The translations under genes were made by a program, and so were the position numbers. From Actinacidiphila rubida (GTDB taxonomy: Bacteria > Actinomycetota > Actinomycetes > Streptomycetales > Streptomycetaceae), in contig NZ_FODD01000019.1 in NCBI RefSeq assembly GCF_900110255.1, forward strand, positions 115,332 through 179,331: a stretch of DNA of 64,000 nucleotides, written 5' to 3'. Under the pieces are notes generated by a model. That model did not search any database, had not been told where the DNA came from, and worked only from the letters and a program-made list of their open reading frames with translations. Positions 25,722 to 35,062 of this stretch are shown here, in pieces; positions within the stretch are counted from its first letter, which is position 1; each line of letters begins with the position of its first letter.

Positions 25722-27221
25722 ATGGCGGGGACTTTACGCGGCTCAGCGCGCGTGGCGGTCGTGTCGGGCGGAGTTCTCGACAGTGACTCACGCGCCCTGC
25801 GAGTGGCCGCTGCGGCTCGGGCGGCCGGCTACGAGGTGACACTGATCGGGCGCGCGCCGGCGACGGCGGTGCCCGAGGGCGTCGCGGTGCGCCGCGTGTC
25901 CGTGGCGGACGTGATCGGCAGCCACCGCAGGGTGCGCCCCCGGCCCGGCCTGCGCTGGCCGCTGGCCTACCGCAGCGCCGAGGCGTACACGCACCGCACC
26001 ACCCTCATCGAGGCGCGCCGCGCGCTGCTCGCCACCCGGGGGGCCGAACTCGCCCTGGTGCACCGGCCGTTGCCGCTGCGCGCGATGGCCCGCTGCGGCT
26101 ACGCGATGGACTGGATGCGGCACGGCGTGCGCGCCGCGTGGACCGGCGCGCGGGCGGCCCAGCACCGCGCCGCCGTCCACCGCAGGGAGCGCCCCGACGC
26201 CCGGCTGGACAACGTCGTGACCGAACTGGCCCGGCTGCTCCTGGGCCGCCGCGCCTGGCGCGTGCTGGAACCGGGCCTGCTCGACGAGGAGGTCGCGTAC
26301 GGACCGGTGCTGGAGTCGGTGCGGCCGCACCTCATCCACGCGCTGGGCCACCGCACGCTGGGGGTGGCGATCCGCGCGGCCCTGCGCTCCGAGGCGGCCG
26401 GGCACCGTATCGAGGTGGTGTGGGACGCGCCGCCGCAGGTGCCCGCGGCCAGCCGCAGGTCCACCGTCGCCGCCGACGCCCACGCGCGGACGTTCGCCGC
26501 CGAGGCCGACGCGGTGGTGACCGTCGGCGATCGGCTGGCCCACGAACTGCGCGCCCGGCACGGCCTGTCGGCCACGCCGACGGTGTGCCGGAACGCCCCG
26601 CCGCTGACCGCCGCGCCCAGCCGTCCCGGGGGCGTCCGCACCGTCTGCCACCTGTCCGAGGACACGCCGCTGCTCGTCCACATCGGCAAGCTGCTGCCCG
26701 ATCGCGGGCCGGCCACCGTCATCGAGGCGCTGCCCAAGCTGTACGACCTGCACGCGGCCTTCGTGGTGCCCGACGCCGACGACCCGTATCTGGCGGAACT
26801 CCGCGACCGGGCCGCCCAGTTGGGTGTCCATGCCCGGCTCCACGTGCTGCCGTACGTGCCGGTGGACGAGATCGCCGGCTTCCTGTCGTCCGCCGACATA
26901 GGCGTGCTGCCGGTCCACCAACTGCCGCACCACCAGGCGGTGCTGGCCTCGCGCTACTTCGAGTACGCGCACGCCCGGCTGCCGGTCGTGGTCAGCGACG
27001 TGCGGGCGATGGCCGCGGCCACCCTGGAGCTCGGCAACGGCGAGGTGTTCCGGGCCGGCGACACCGCCGACTTCGTCCGCGCCGTCGGCGCGGTGCTCAC
27101 CAACCCCAAGCGCTACCGCAAGGCGTACGACCGCGACGACGTGCTGCGCCAGTGGTCCTGGCAGACCGAGTCGGCGCCGCTGCTCGACCTCTACGCCCGC
27201 CTGCTGGGCCCCCGGCACTGA
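25722..27221 (+). CDS. GT-B glycosyltransferase, GT4-like
   Basis: A 499-residue GT-B protein. The N-terminal half begins VAVVSGGVLDSDSRALRVAAAARAAG. The C-terminal half has the donor-site pattern LLVHIGKLLPDRGP...VIEALPKLYDLHAAFVV and SSADIGVLPVHQLPHHQAVLASRYFEYAHARLP, where the conserved E of GT4 enzymes is in YFEYAHA. I prefer ATG 25722 to a TTG at 25692, which would start before the likely -10 (TAGGGT, 25705-25710). It is the last gene of the glycopolymer block, before a 16-bp hairpin. The sugar and acceptor are unknown. Confidence 0.82.
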   Translation: MAGTLRGSARVAVVSGGVLDSDSRALRVAAAARAAGYEVTLIGRAPATAVPEGVAVRRVSVADVIGSHRRVRPRPGLRWPLAYRSAEAYTHRTTLIEARRALLATRGAELALVHRPLPLRAMARCGYAMDWMRHGVRAAWTGARAAQHRAAVHRRERPDARLDNVVTELARLLLGRRAWRVLEPGLLDEEVAYGPVLESVRPHLIHALGHRTLGVAIRAALRSEAAGHRIEVVWDAPPQVPAASRRSTVAADAHARTFAAEADAVVTVGDRLAHELRARHGLSATPTVCRNAPPLTAAPSRPGGVRTVCHLSEDTPLLVHIGKLLPDRGPATVIEALPKLYDLHAAFVVPDADDPYLAELRDRAAQLGVHARLHVLPYVPVDEIAGFLSSADIGVLPVHQLPHHQAVLASRYFEYAHARLPVVVSDVRAMAAATLELGNGEVFRAGDTADFVRAVGAVLTNPKRYRKAYDRDDVLRQWSWQTESAPLLDLYARLLGPRH

Positions 27222-27228
27222 CGACGCG

Positions 27229-27268
27229 GCGGGGCCGCCGGGAGACGGTGCGCTCCCGGCGGCCCCGC
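27229..27268. terminator. 16-bp hairpin between convergent GT and GH87 genes
   Basis: GCGGGGCCGCCGGGAG (27229-27244) pairs perfectly with 27253-27268 around an 8-base loop. It lies between the convergent stops at 27221 and 27298 and can serve both strands. Confidence 0.8.
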
Positions 27269-27297
27269 GTGGGGTGCTCCCGTGGGGGGAGGTCAGG

Positions 27298-30200
27298 TCA
27301 GGAGTTCCAGACCTGGAACTCCGAGAGCTGGCCGGCCGGCCAGCCGCTGTTGGCGGTGAACGTCGCCCGGACGTAGCGCTCCGACGCCGCCGGGAAGGTG
27401 ATCGTGACGGTGTTCTGGTTGGCGCTCGGGTCGAACGAGTAGGACGCGGACGCCTTCAGGGTGGTGAAGCTCGACCCGTCGGTGCTGCCCGACAGGCTGA
27501 GCGTCTGGCTGCGCGCGCCCCACGACGCGGGCAGCGTGAGCACGACCTTGGAGACGCTCTGCGCCGACCCGAGGTCCACCTGCACCCACTGCGGGAAGGC
27601 GTTGTTGGCGCTCTCCCAGTAGGTGTTCTGGTCCCCGTCGGTGACGTGCGACGACGGGTACACGTCGTTGTGGCTGGACTCGCTGGTGGCCTTGCCGGCC
27701 GCGAGGTTGGTGCTGGTCGAGCCGCTGCCGGTGCCGGTCAGGGCGATCGTCAGCGGGTTGTTGGACGCGTTGCCGCTGACCGTCAGGGTGCCCGTGCGGG
27801 TGCCGGCGGCGGTCGGCTTGAAGGTGACGCTGACCGTGCAGCTCGCGCCGGCCGCGATCGACGACCCGCAGGTGTTGGTCTGCGCGAAGTCACCGGTCAC
27901 CGCGACCCCGGACACCGACGCGGCGGCCGTGCCGGTGTTGGACACGGTCACCGTCTGGGCGGCGCTGGTGGTGCCGGGCGCCTGCGCGGCGAACGTCAGG
28001 GACGACGGGGCGGCGGACAGCGTCGCGGAGGTGGTGCCGCCGCTGCCGCTGGGGAACACCTCGAAGTCCGAGAGCTGCGCGGCGCTCCAGCCGGAGTTGG
28101 CGGTGACGTTCACCCGCACGTACCGCGCGGTGGCGGACGCGAAGGTGATGGTCACCGTGTTGTTGTTGGCGTTCGGGTCGAAGGTGTAGGCCGCCGAGCC
28201 GACGATGGTGGAGAACGAGGAGCCGTCGGTCGAGCCCTGTACCGACAGCGTCTCCTGCCGGGTCGCCCACGCCGTGGACGGCGGCAGCTTCAGCACCACC
28301 TTGCCGACACCGTAGTTCTGGCCGAGGTCGACCTGCGCCCACTGCGGGAAGGCGCCGTTGGCGCTCTCCCAGTAGGTCGTGGCGTCGGAGTCGGTCAGGT
28401 TCGCCGGGATGTACGTGCCGTTGCTGGAACTGGCGGTGGCGTTCGCGCCGGCCGCGATGTTGGTGGAGCTGTCGATGCCGGTGCCGCTGAGGGCCACGGT
28501 GGTCGGGCTGTTGTTGGCGTTGCTGGTGACGGTCAGGGTGCCGTTGCGGGCGCCGCCGGCCGTCGGCTTGAACGACACGGTCACCGCGCAGGACGCGCCG
28601 ACCGCGACGGACGAGCAGTTGTTGGTCTGGGTGAAGTCACCGGTCGCGGAGACCGCGGAGACGGTGGCCGCCGAGGTGCCGGAGTTGGTGAGGGTCACCG
28701 TCTGCGCGGTGGCCGTCGCGCCGACGACCGTGCCGGCGAAGGACAGCGACGCCGGGTTGGGGTTCAGCACCGGGCCGGGCGCGGTGCCGGTGCCGGAGAG
28801 GCTGACCGTGCTGGTGGTGCCGCCCGCGTTCACCGTCAGTGTCCCGGTGCGGCTGCCGGTGGCGGTGGGCTTGAACGTCACGCTGACCGTGCAGGAGCCG
28901 TTCGCCGGGATCGACGAGCCGCAGGTGTTGGTCTGCGCGAAGTCCCCGCCGGCCGCGATCGAGGAGACGGCAGCCGCCGAGCCGGTCGGGTTGGTGACCG
29001 TCACGGACTGCGCGGGGCTGGTCGAACCGGTGGCCACCGAACCGAAGTTGAGCGCGCTCGGACTGGCCGACACGCCCTCGTTCGGGTACGGCGGGAAGAC
29101 CGGGGTGGGCCAGGGGCCGCACACCGGGGTACCGGTGATGCCGGAGTTGCCGCCGCCGTCGGTGACCACGAAGTTGGAGCCCTCGCAGCTGTACACCGGG
29201 GAGGAGGCCCCGATGCCGGTGGCGGTGACGTTCGTGAACTTCGCCGCGCCGCCGGTCTGCTCCTGCAGGGCGAAGGTGCCGGCGCCGGCGATCGTCACGT
29301 TGCTGAGGTTGACGCCGCTGACGGTGCCCTCGACCCACTGCACGGCCTCGTACGGGCTCTGCTCGATCAGCGCGTTGCTCACGTTGATCGGGCCGGTGAT
29401 CGCGCCCTGGCTGCCGTCGAACCACAACGCGCCGACGCCGAACTGCCAGTTCGGGTCGAGGCTGCCGTCGCGGATCAGCGTGTTGTCCGAGATGGTGGTG
29501 GTGCCGACCGGCGTGGAGGTGAAGCGCTGGCCGACGTGGATGCCGCCGCCCTGCGCGAGACCGGTGTCCTTGACGAGGTTGCCGCTGACGGTGTTGTCGT
29601 GGCCGCCGTAGATCGCGATGCCGTTGGCGAGGATCTGCAGGCTCACCGTGTTGTTGGAGATGGTGTCGTTGGCGTCGGCGCCGAGGCCGGAGTCCGCCCA
29701 GGTGGCGACGCCGTCGTCTCCGGTGTTGCGGATGTCGCTGTTGGTCACCTTGGAGTTGGTGACCCCGCCGTGGAAGTTGATGCCGTCCGCGGTGGTGTCG
29801 CGGATGCGCATGCCGCTGAACGTCAGCCCGTCCATCGGGCCGTCCATCCACGCGCCGACCTTCATGTGGTCGATCCACAGGTTGGACACCGAGGAGCTGG
29901 ACATCGCACCGCCGATGCCGTTGACCTGGGCGCTGTCGTCGCGCTCCTGGACGTCACCGAAGATCGCGAAGTTCTGCAGGTGCACGCCGGTGCTGGCGGA
30001 CGGCGCGGAGTTGCCGTAGAAGCCGGGCGCGGAGCCGGTCACCGTCGAGTACCACATGCCGGCGCCGGCGACGGTGACGTTGTTGACCGCGATGTGCCCC
30101 GGCACCTTGAAGGTGCCCTGCGGGATCCACACAGTGCCGCCCGAACCGGCGGCGCTGATCGCGGCGTTGAAGGCGGCCGTGGAGTCGGCGGCACCGGTGG

Positions 30201-30849
30201 CGTCGGCGCCCTTGCTCGTCACCGACACCGAACCCGAGGGCTGGCTCAGTGCCGGGCCGACGTTCTCGAAGTCCGCGAAGTCCACGGTGGTGGCGGTGCC
30301 GCCGGAGGGCACCTGCAGGGTGAAGGTGGTGCCCGCCGGATACGTCTGCGACAGCAGGCGGTGCGCCTCGTCGTAGAAGTGGTGCGGGTTGCTGCCCGGC
30401 GAGTTGGTGAACGGGTAGCTGCCGTAGTACCAGCTGTAGGCGTTGGTCAGCGTGAAGTCGGACTGCGCGGCGCCGTTGATCGAGAACGACAGCGGCGCGG
30501 TGTAGACCGAGCCGCTGCCGGTGTCCGGGATGGAGTACCGGAAGTCGATCGAGTTGGTCGCCACGGGCGTGGTGAACGTGACGTACTTGCCGCTGCCCGA
30601 CAGCGTGACCGCCTTGCGGTACGAGGCCTCGTCGGCGAGCTGGCCGGCCGCCCAACTCGGGCCGATGACCGTGCCGTTGGTGGCGGAGTTCTCCGCCTGG
30701 ACCTCGACGTACGGCAAGCTCGCGCCGTTGCCGCCGGTGGCGGCGGCCATCGCCTGCGGCGCGGCGAGGGCGACCACGCCGACGGTCAGCAGAGCGGTGC
30801 CACCTCCCGCGGCGACCGCACGCCTGAGCCTTCTGAGTCTGGCGAACAC
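27298..30849 (-). CDS. Secreted GH87 alpha-1,3-glucanase (mycodextranase) with Ig-like and F5/8C modules
   Basis: A 1183-residue secreted enzyme. Order: signal peptide (1 to about 35); a CBM-like domain opening with VEVQAENSATNGTVIG (about 40-180); a right-handed beta-helix GH87 domain (about 190-600); two immunoglobulin-like HYDIN/choice-of-anchor-D repeats; an F5/8 type C domain; a third Ig-like repeat; a second F5/8C domain to the end. The GH87 acidic trio is present as D355 (DGINFHGG) and D378/D379 (NTGDDGV), with the 23-24 residue spacing I recall for GH87. It should cut alpha-1,3-glucan of fungal walls or bacterial mutan. The start GTG 30849 has GAGGAG 7 bases upstream. Confidence 0.85.
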   Translation of the reverse strand: MFARLRRLRRAVAAGGGTALLTVGVVALAAPQAMAAATGGNGASLPYVEVQAENSATNGTVIGPSWAAGQLADEASYRKAVTLSGSGKYVTFTTPVATNSIDFRYSIPDTGSGSVYTAPLSFSINGAAQSDFTLTNAYSWYYGSYPFTNSPGSNPHHFYDEAHRLLSQTYPAGTTFTLQVPSGGTATTVDFADFENVGPALSQPSGSVSVTSKGADATGAADSTAAFNAAISAAGSGGTVWIPQGTFKVPGHIAVNNVTVAGAGMWYSTVTGSAPGFYGNSAPSASTGVHLQNFAIFGDVQERDDSAQVNGIGGAMSSSSVSNLWIDHMKVGAWMDGPMDGLTFSGMRIRDTTADGINFHGGVTNSKVTNSDIRNTGDDGVATWADSGLGADANDTISNNTVSLQILANGIAIYGGHDNTVSGNLVKDTGLAQGGGIHVGQRFTSTPVGTTTISDNTLIRDGSLDPNWQFGVGALWFDGSQGAITGPINVSNALIEQSPYEAVQWVEGTVSGVNLSNVTIAGAGTFALQEQTGGAAKFTNVTATGIGASSPVYSCEGSNFVVTDGGGNSGITGTPVCGPWPTPVFPPYPNEGVSASPSALNFGSVATGSTSPAQSVTVTNPTGSAAAVSSIAAGGDFAQTNTCGSSIPANGSCTVSVTFKPTATGSRTGTLTVNAGGTTSTVSLSGTGTAPGPVLNPNPASLSFAGTVVGATATAQTVTLTNSGTSAATVSAVSATGDFTQTNNCSSVAVGASCAVTVSFKPTAGGARNGTLTVTSNANNSPTTVALSGTGIDSSTNIAAGANATASSSNGTYIPANLTDSDATTYWESANGAFPQWAQVDLGQNYGVGKVVLKLPPSTAWATRQETLSVQGSTDGSSFSTIVGSAAYTFDPNANNNTVTITFASATARYVRVNVTANSGWSAAQLSDFEVFPSGSGGTTSATLSAAPSSLTFAAQAPGTTSAAQTVTVSNTGTAAASVSGVAVTGDFAQTNTCGSSIAAGASCTVSVTFKPTAAGTRTGTLTVSGNASNNPLTIALTGTGSGSTSTNLAAGKATSESSHNDVYPSSHVTDGDQNTYWESANNAFPQWVQVDLGSAQSVSKVVLTLPASWGARSQTLSLSGSTDGSSFTTLKASASYSFDPSANQNTVTITFPAASERYVRATFTANSGWPAGQLSEFQVWNS

Positions 30850-31208
30850 GACTTGCTCCTCTCTGAGGTGGGGGGTGAGGGCGCGCCCGGGCACCACGGA
30901 CCGCCCCGCCGGCTACCTCAGCAGGCGAGTGGCGAGACGTTCCGTGACGTGATTCGGGGACACCGGGTGGGGGGACGAGTGAGCGACTGCGCGAACACAA
31001 GTGGGGGGCTGGACGGTGCAGGTGGACCGTAGCCTCCTGGACACACGCGTGCAATATCCGTATCCACTTTCGTTGAATACAGACGCAACTCTGCAAAATC
31101 ATGCGTGCGTTTACGGCGGTTGCCGATGTGGGCCCTGGGGCACCGCGGTCCCGGCGCGCACGGCGCCCGGGCCGCCGGCCGGGGCGATGCGGGCAGTAGC
31201 CTCACGCC
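30850..31208. other. Divergent promoter region upstream of the GH87 gene
   Basis: No gene is supported. An AT-rich island (about 31046-31115) contrasts with its surroundings and has GCAATATCC, GTTGAATAC and TCTGCAAAATC. On the minus strand TTGCGT, 18 bases, then GATACG could be a promoter for the glucanase. A sugar-responsive operator is plausible, but I found no clean palindrome. Confidence 0.4.
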
Positions 31209-31823
31209 ATGGACGCGCCGGGGTACTGGGATCCGATGCCGGAGGCGCGGCGCGTGGTCGCCGCGTGGACGGGAGAGCCGAACCCGCCGTCCATCGGCGA
31301 GGGCCGGTGGGAGGAACTCAACTGGCGCAACGTGCCGGGCCCGTTCTACGCGGGGGAGACCGACACCTGCCTGAGCGGGCCGCTCGCCGCACCCGCCAAC
31401 GTGCTCGGCGACGAGGACGGCACCGAGTTCGTCTTCCGCCAGCCGCGCGACCCCGCCGAGGTGACCGCCGTCCTGCGCGCCGCCTGGGACGAGGTGCTCG
31501 GCGGGTACGCCTGGGACGGCGACACGCGCTGGACCCCCGAGGGCGTCCGCGCCTGGTGGTCGCAGGCGGCCCGGGTGCGCGCGTGGGCGGCCGGCTTCTC
31601 CGCCCGGATCGCCGCGGCGTCATCCTCCGCGTCCGCCCCGCCTGCCTCGTCACCCCCGTCTGCCTTGTCCTCCTCGGGCGCCCTGGACGCCTCGCAGCTC
31701 CCCGCCGTCCGCGCGTACGAAGCGTCCTTCGACGGCGAACTGCCCGCCTATCTGCGGGCCTACGTCTTCTTCCTCAGCGAGGGCCGCGCCCCGCGCCCCG
31801 GCGAACTCCTCCCGGACCTCTGA
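31209..31823 (+). CDS. Hypothetical protein
   Basis: A 204-residue protein I do not recognise. It is acidic and Trp-rich (for example WEELNWRNVPGPFYAG, WTPEGVRAWW), with no signal peptide or membrane helix and one cysteine (in DTCLSGPLAAPANVLG). A Ser/Ala/Pro linker at about 138-162 separates a globular N-terminal part from a short C-terminal helical part ending RPGELLPDL. It faces the convergent methyltransferase gene with an 18-base gap. Small streptomycete proteins of this type are often annotated without a function. Confidence 0.7.
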   Translation: MDAPGYWDPMPEARRVVAAWTGEPNPPSIGEGRWEELNWRNVPGPFYAGETDTCLSGPLAAPANVLGDEDGTEFVFRQPRDPAEVTAVLRAAWDEVLGGYAWDGDTRWTPEGVRAWWSQAARVRAWAAGFSARIAAASSSASAPPASSPPSALSSSGALDASQLPAVRAYEASFDGELPAYLRAYVFFLSEGRAPRPGELLPDL

Positions 31824-31841
31824 CGCGCCGCCGCGGGCCGG

Positions 31842-32594
31842 TCACCCCGGCGGGCGGCGGAAGAGCGCGGTCCACAGGAAGGACTCGCCGAAGGAGACCG
31901 AATCCGGAGGCTGTTCGCGCATGCGGCGCGAGGCGCGTTCGGTGAACGAGGAGAAGATCGCGCGCAGGGACGCGGGGGAGTAGGCGAGGCCGCCGTGCAG
32001 GCGGGCGTCGCGGTAGAAGGCGGCGTCGGGGAGTTCGGAGCCCATCGCGCCGGCGGCGAAGCACGTCAGCGCGAGATGGCCACCGGGCGCCAGGACCCGG
32101 TCCAGCAGCGCGAGATAGCTGACGCGGCGGTGCGGCGGCAGGTGGTGGAAGCAGCCCGAGTCGCAGACCAGGTCGTACGGGCCCGCCGCTCCGAGCCCTT
32201 CCAGCGCGAACGCGTTGCCGCGGTGGAAGCGGACGCGGTCCGCGACGCCGGCCTCGCCGGCCCGCTCACGCGCCCACGCGACCGCCGCGGGGGACAGGTC
32301 GACGGCGTCCACCTCGAAGCCCCGCGAGGCCAGGTGGACGGTGTTGCGTCCCGGCCCGCACCCCAGGTCCAGGGCCCGCCCGCCGGAGGCGACCAGCCCG
32401 CTGTCCAGGTACTCCACGAGGTTCTCGTCCGGCGTGCCGACGAAGAACGGCACCCCCTTCGTGCGGTCGGCGTAGAAGCCGTCCCACCACGTGCTCCCGC
32501 CGTGCTCCGTCCAGCGGTCGGCCTCGGGCGCGAACAGCCCGTCCAGCAGCTCCAGTACGTCCTCGACGGTGCGGATCGACCGGTCCGGCTCCAT
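31842..32594 (-). CDS. SAM-dependent methyltransferase
   Basis: A 250-residue class I methyltransferase. Motif I (RALDLGCGPGRNTVHLA, about residues 74-90), the acidic end of strand 2 (VDAVDLSP), motif II/post II (YDLVCDSGCFHHLPPHRR) and motif III (VLAPGGHLALTCF) are all visible. The N-terminal part WWDGFYADRTKGVPFFVG resembles class I methyltransferases of the thiopurine/tellurite type. The substrate is unknown. The start ATG 32594 is close to the window's local 5' intergenic stretch, with no partner gene in the same operon. Confidence 0.88.
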   Translation of the reverse strand: MEPDRSIRTVEDVLELLDGLFAPEADRWTEHGGSTWWDGFYADRTKGVPFFVGTPDENLVEYLDSGLVASGGRALDLGCGPGRNTVHLASRGFEVDAVDLSPAAVAWARERAGEAGVADRVRFHRGNAFALEGLGAAGPYDLVCDSGCFHHLPPHRRVSYLALLDRVLAPGGHLALTCFAAGAMGSELPDAAFYRDARLHGGLAYSPASLRAIFSSFTERASRRMREQPPDSVSFGESFLWTALFRRPPG

Positions 32595-32788
32595 CCCGTC
32601 CCCCTCTCACGCGGTGCCGTCACGCTACCGCCCGCGCAGAGAAAAGCCCAGGTCAGCCGGTATGTGCTGCGGCCGTGAGCGGGTCACTGCGGGCCCGCCG
32701 CGACGGATCCGGTCGCCTCACCCGCGCCCCGCGCCCCCCGCGCGCGACGACCCCGCCCAGAGCCCGCCAAAGGCCCATTCCGCGGCGC

Positions 32789-33397
32789 TCAGCCCCCGGA
32801 AATCGCGGCGGTCACCGCTTCCAGCTCCGGACCGCGCAGGCCCACGCAGTCCAGCGCCCAGAACGTCTCGGCGTATACGAACGTCCCCGTCATCCACTCC
32901 TCGTACGCCGCCAGCGCGGCCACCTGGAACGCGCCCGGCGGATACCGCAACGTCGGCGCGCGGAAGCCGAGTTCCTCGGCCGGACGGAAGCCGCGGGCGC
33001 GGTAGTAGCGCGGCGAGCCCTCCAGGAAGACCAGGGGGACGCGGCGCTCGTCGGCAGCGGCGAGCGCGTGCGCGATCAGCCGCGTCCCGATTCCGCGCCC
33101 CTGCGCGTCCGGGTGCACGCCGAGCGGAGAGAGCGAGTACACGTCGACCAGCCGCGGCAGCGCGTCCAGCCGGCACGCGCTCAGCATCACGTGCCCGACG
33201 ATCCGCCCGCCCGCCTCGGCCACGAACGACAGCGGCGGCAGCGCCGCCGGCGCCGCCCGTAACGCGTCCACCAGCCCCGGCACCCGGTCCTCGTCCCCGA
33301 ACGCCGCGGCCTGCAGCGCGCGGACCTCCCGTTCTTCGCCGGGCCGTTCGTCCCGGATCGACACCTCGGGCACGGTCTCCGCCTCACCTGTCGCCAT
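32789..33397 (-). CDS. GNAT-family N-acetyltransferase
   Basis: A 202-residue GCN5-related acetyltransferase. The acetyl-CoA loop is in LGVHPDAQGRGIGTRLIAHAL (motif A, Q/RxxGxG), preceded by the beta-bulge strand VDVYSLSPLGV. The later YYRARGFRPAEELGF is the usual motif B/C region of COG3153-type enzymes. The start ATG 33397 gives a normal length; the in-frame upstream codon at 33439 would add 14 unmatched residues. Leu46 is encoded by TTA (33262-33260, minus strand), a codon read only by the bldA tRNA in Streptomyces. The substrate is unknown. Confidence 0.85.
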   Translation of the reverse strand: MATGEAETVPEVSIRDERPGEEREVRALQAAAFGDEDRVPGLVDALRAAPAALPPLSFVAEAGGRIVGHVMLSACRLDALPRLVDVYSLSPLGVHPDAQGRGIGTRLIAHALAAADERRVPLVFLEGSPRYYRARGFRPAEELGFRAPTLRYPPGAFQVAALAAYEEWMTGTFVYAETFWALDCVGLRGPELEAVTAAISGG

Positions 33398-33463
33398 GCC
33401 CGCGCACGGTACGCGGCCCCCGGTCCCGCGGCCATCCATTTCCGGCCCGCGACGGGCCGCGCC

Positions 33464-33859
33464 TCACCCGGTCAGCTCGCCCCAGACGACCTTGCCCGGC
33501 CCCTGCCGCGCGGTCACCCCCCACCGCCCCCCGGTGACCGCCTCCACCAGCGCCAGCCCGCGCCCGTGCTCGGAGTCGTGCGCGGGCGACCGCAGTTCGG
33601 GCTTGCCGTCCGCGCAGTCGTGCACCTCGATGCGTAAGCCGTGCACCTGCCGGACGAACCGCGTCCCGATGCCGCGGCCGGACACGTGCCCGTGCCGCAC
33701 GGCGTTCGTCATCAACTCCGACAGCACCAGCGCGGCGCTGTCCGCGAGCCCGCCCAACTCCCATGCGTCCAGGGCCGCGAGGAGCGTGTGCCGCGCCCGG
33801 TGCACGCTGTGAGGTGTGGCCGGCCACAACGTGACGGGCCCGGCTGACGCCTGTTCCAT
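33464..33859 (-). CDS. RsbW-like ATP-binding protein (HATPase_c, anti-sigma regulator type)
   Basis: A 131-residue single-domain GHKL ATPase. The N-box is LVLSELMTNAVRHG (about 44-57), followed by LRIEVHDCADGKP (G1 box) and the lid/G2 segment HGRGLALVEAVTGGRWGV. Such proteins resemble RsbW/SpoIIAB but many in Streptomyces have no known sigma partner. The start ATG 33859 has AAAGG upstream; the longer reading frame to 34312 is only antisense to the XRE gene. Leu75 is a TTA codon (33637-33635, minus strand). It is divergent from the XRE-DUF397 pair, the familiar WhiJ-like arrangement. Confidence 0.88.
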   Translation of the reverse strand: MEQASAGPVTLWPATPHSVHRARHTLLAALDAWELGGLADSAALVLSELMTNAVRHGHVSGRGIGTRFVRQVHGLRIEVHDCADGKPELRSPAHDSEHGRGLALVEAVTGGRWGVTARQGPGKVVWGELTG

Positions 33860-34172
33860 GGGGGTGCCTTTCGATTCCGGGCACGGCGGTGCCGCGATCT
33901 GCGCCTCGGGGATGAGCGCACGCGAGGGCCGGCCTCCGGCCACGGATGGCGACGACGCCGCTGCGCAATGTGAGCAACTGTCGGTAAGCGTGGCAGCGTT
34001 CGGGCTACGGTGACACCGGTCAGCAGAATTCGGATCGCCAAACTTCGACGCCGGATTCCGCGGGTGAACGGCAGTCCCTGCCCGTGAGCGGGAGCTCCCG
34101 CGCTGGCGCAGAAGTTCCTTGCCGCAACAGAACGTCCCTCGACACACTGGACCTTGCGCAGAGGAGAAGCAG
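33860..34172. other. Divergent regulatory region between RsbW-like and XRE genes
   Basis: No gene is supported. A perfect 14-base palindrome, GCGGGAGCTCCCGC (34088-34101), is centred about 78 bases before the XRE start and could be an operator. The sequence from 33990 to 34060 is less GC-rich than the flanks and should carry the divergent promoters. Confidence 0.45.
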
Positions 34173-35057
34173 ATGATCACGGACGTGGAGGCGGCCACCC
34201 CCGCCCTCTGCCGGCTCCAACTCGCCAATGAACTACGCCAACTCCGCTTAGCCTCCGGCCTCAAAGGAGCCCAGGTGGTGACGAAGATGCGGTGGAGCCC
34301 TTCCAAACTCACGCGTCTGGAGACGGGCGAGAACTCCGAGGTGCATCCGGAGGACGTGGCCGCCCTCTGCGAGATCTACCGGGCGGAGCCCGAGACGCGC
34401 GCCCGGCTGATCGCCTACGCGACCGTGACCAAGACGCGGCGGGACTGGTGGCTGTCGCCCGAATACCGCCCCGTGATCGGCCCCGGGTTCAAGGCGTTCC
34501 TGGACCTGGAGGCGAGTGCGAGCGCGCTGCAGAACTACGAGTCCGAGTTCGTGCCGGGCCTGCTGCAGACCGGCGCTTACGTCCGGATCATCCACCAGCG
34601 CGCCCACCAGGGACTCCCGGCGGAGGACATCGACCGCCTGGTCGCGCTGCGCACGACGCGGCAGGACGTCCTCAGCCGCCCGGAGTCGCCGCTGAAGTAC
34701 ACGGCGATCCTCAACGAGGCGGTACTCCGGCGGCAGGTGGGGTCGTCGGCGCTGATGCGCGACCAACTCACCCACATCGTCGAGGTCGTGGAGTCCCGAC
34801 CGAACGTCCGCGTCCAGGTCGTGCCGTTCCGACTCGGCGCGCACGCGGGGATGAACGGCTCGTTCGTGGTCCTCCAGTTCCCGGACCAAGTGGCCTTGAA
34901 GCCCATGGTCTACATGGAGAACCTCACCGAGGCGCTGGTTCGGCGTGGTGACAAGGACGTCGAACGGTACTCGGATGCCTTCACCGACCTTCAGGCACTC
35001 GCTCCGGGGCCGCAGGAGTCCCTGAGCCTGATCAAGGAAGCGATCAAGGAGCAGTGA
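34173..35057 (+). CDS. XRE-family regulator with DUF5753 domain (WhiJ-like)
   Basis: A 294-residue regulator. The helix-turn-helix spans about 18-70 (LANELRQLRLASGLKGAQVV and WSPSKLTRLETGE). From about 95 to 280 runs DUF5753, including YESEFVPGLLQTGAYVR and RQ..L....PLKYTAILNEAVLRR-type sequence. WhiJ-type proteins repress development-linked genes and act with small DUF397 partners. The ATG 34173 has GAGGAG at 34161-34166. Leu26, inside the DNA-binding domain, is a TTA codon (34248-34250), so synthesis may wait for bldA. The next gene is its DUF397 partner, 5 bases after the stop. Confidence 0.93.
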   Translation: MITDVEAATPALCRLQLANELRQLRLASGLKGAQVVTKMRWSPSKLTRLETGENSEVHPEDVAALCEIYRAEPETRARLIAYATVTKTRRDWWLSPEYRPVIGPGFKAFLDLEASASALQNYESEFVPGLLQTGAYVRIIHQRAHQGLPAEDIDRLVALRTTRQDVLSRPESPLKYTAILNEAVLRRQVGSSALMRDQLTHIVEVVESRPNVRVQVVPFRLGAHAGMNGSFVVLQFPDQVALKPMVYMENLTEALVRRGDKDVERYSDAFTDLQALAPGPQESLSLIKEAIKEQ

Positions 35058-35062
35058 TAGCG

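Noticed and set aside
27274..31032. Open frame of 1252 codons on the plus strand opposite the GH87 gene
   Set aside because: It is antisense to a clear GH87/F5/8C protein. The translation is Arg/Gly/Val-rich with no recognisable domain, the usual shadow in GC-rich DNA.
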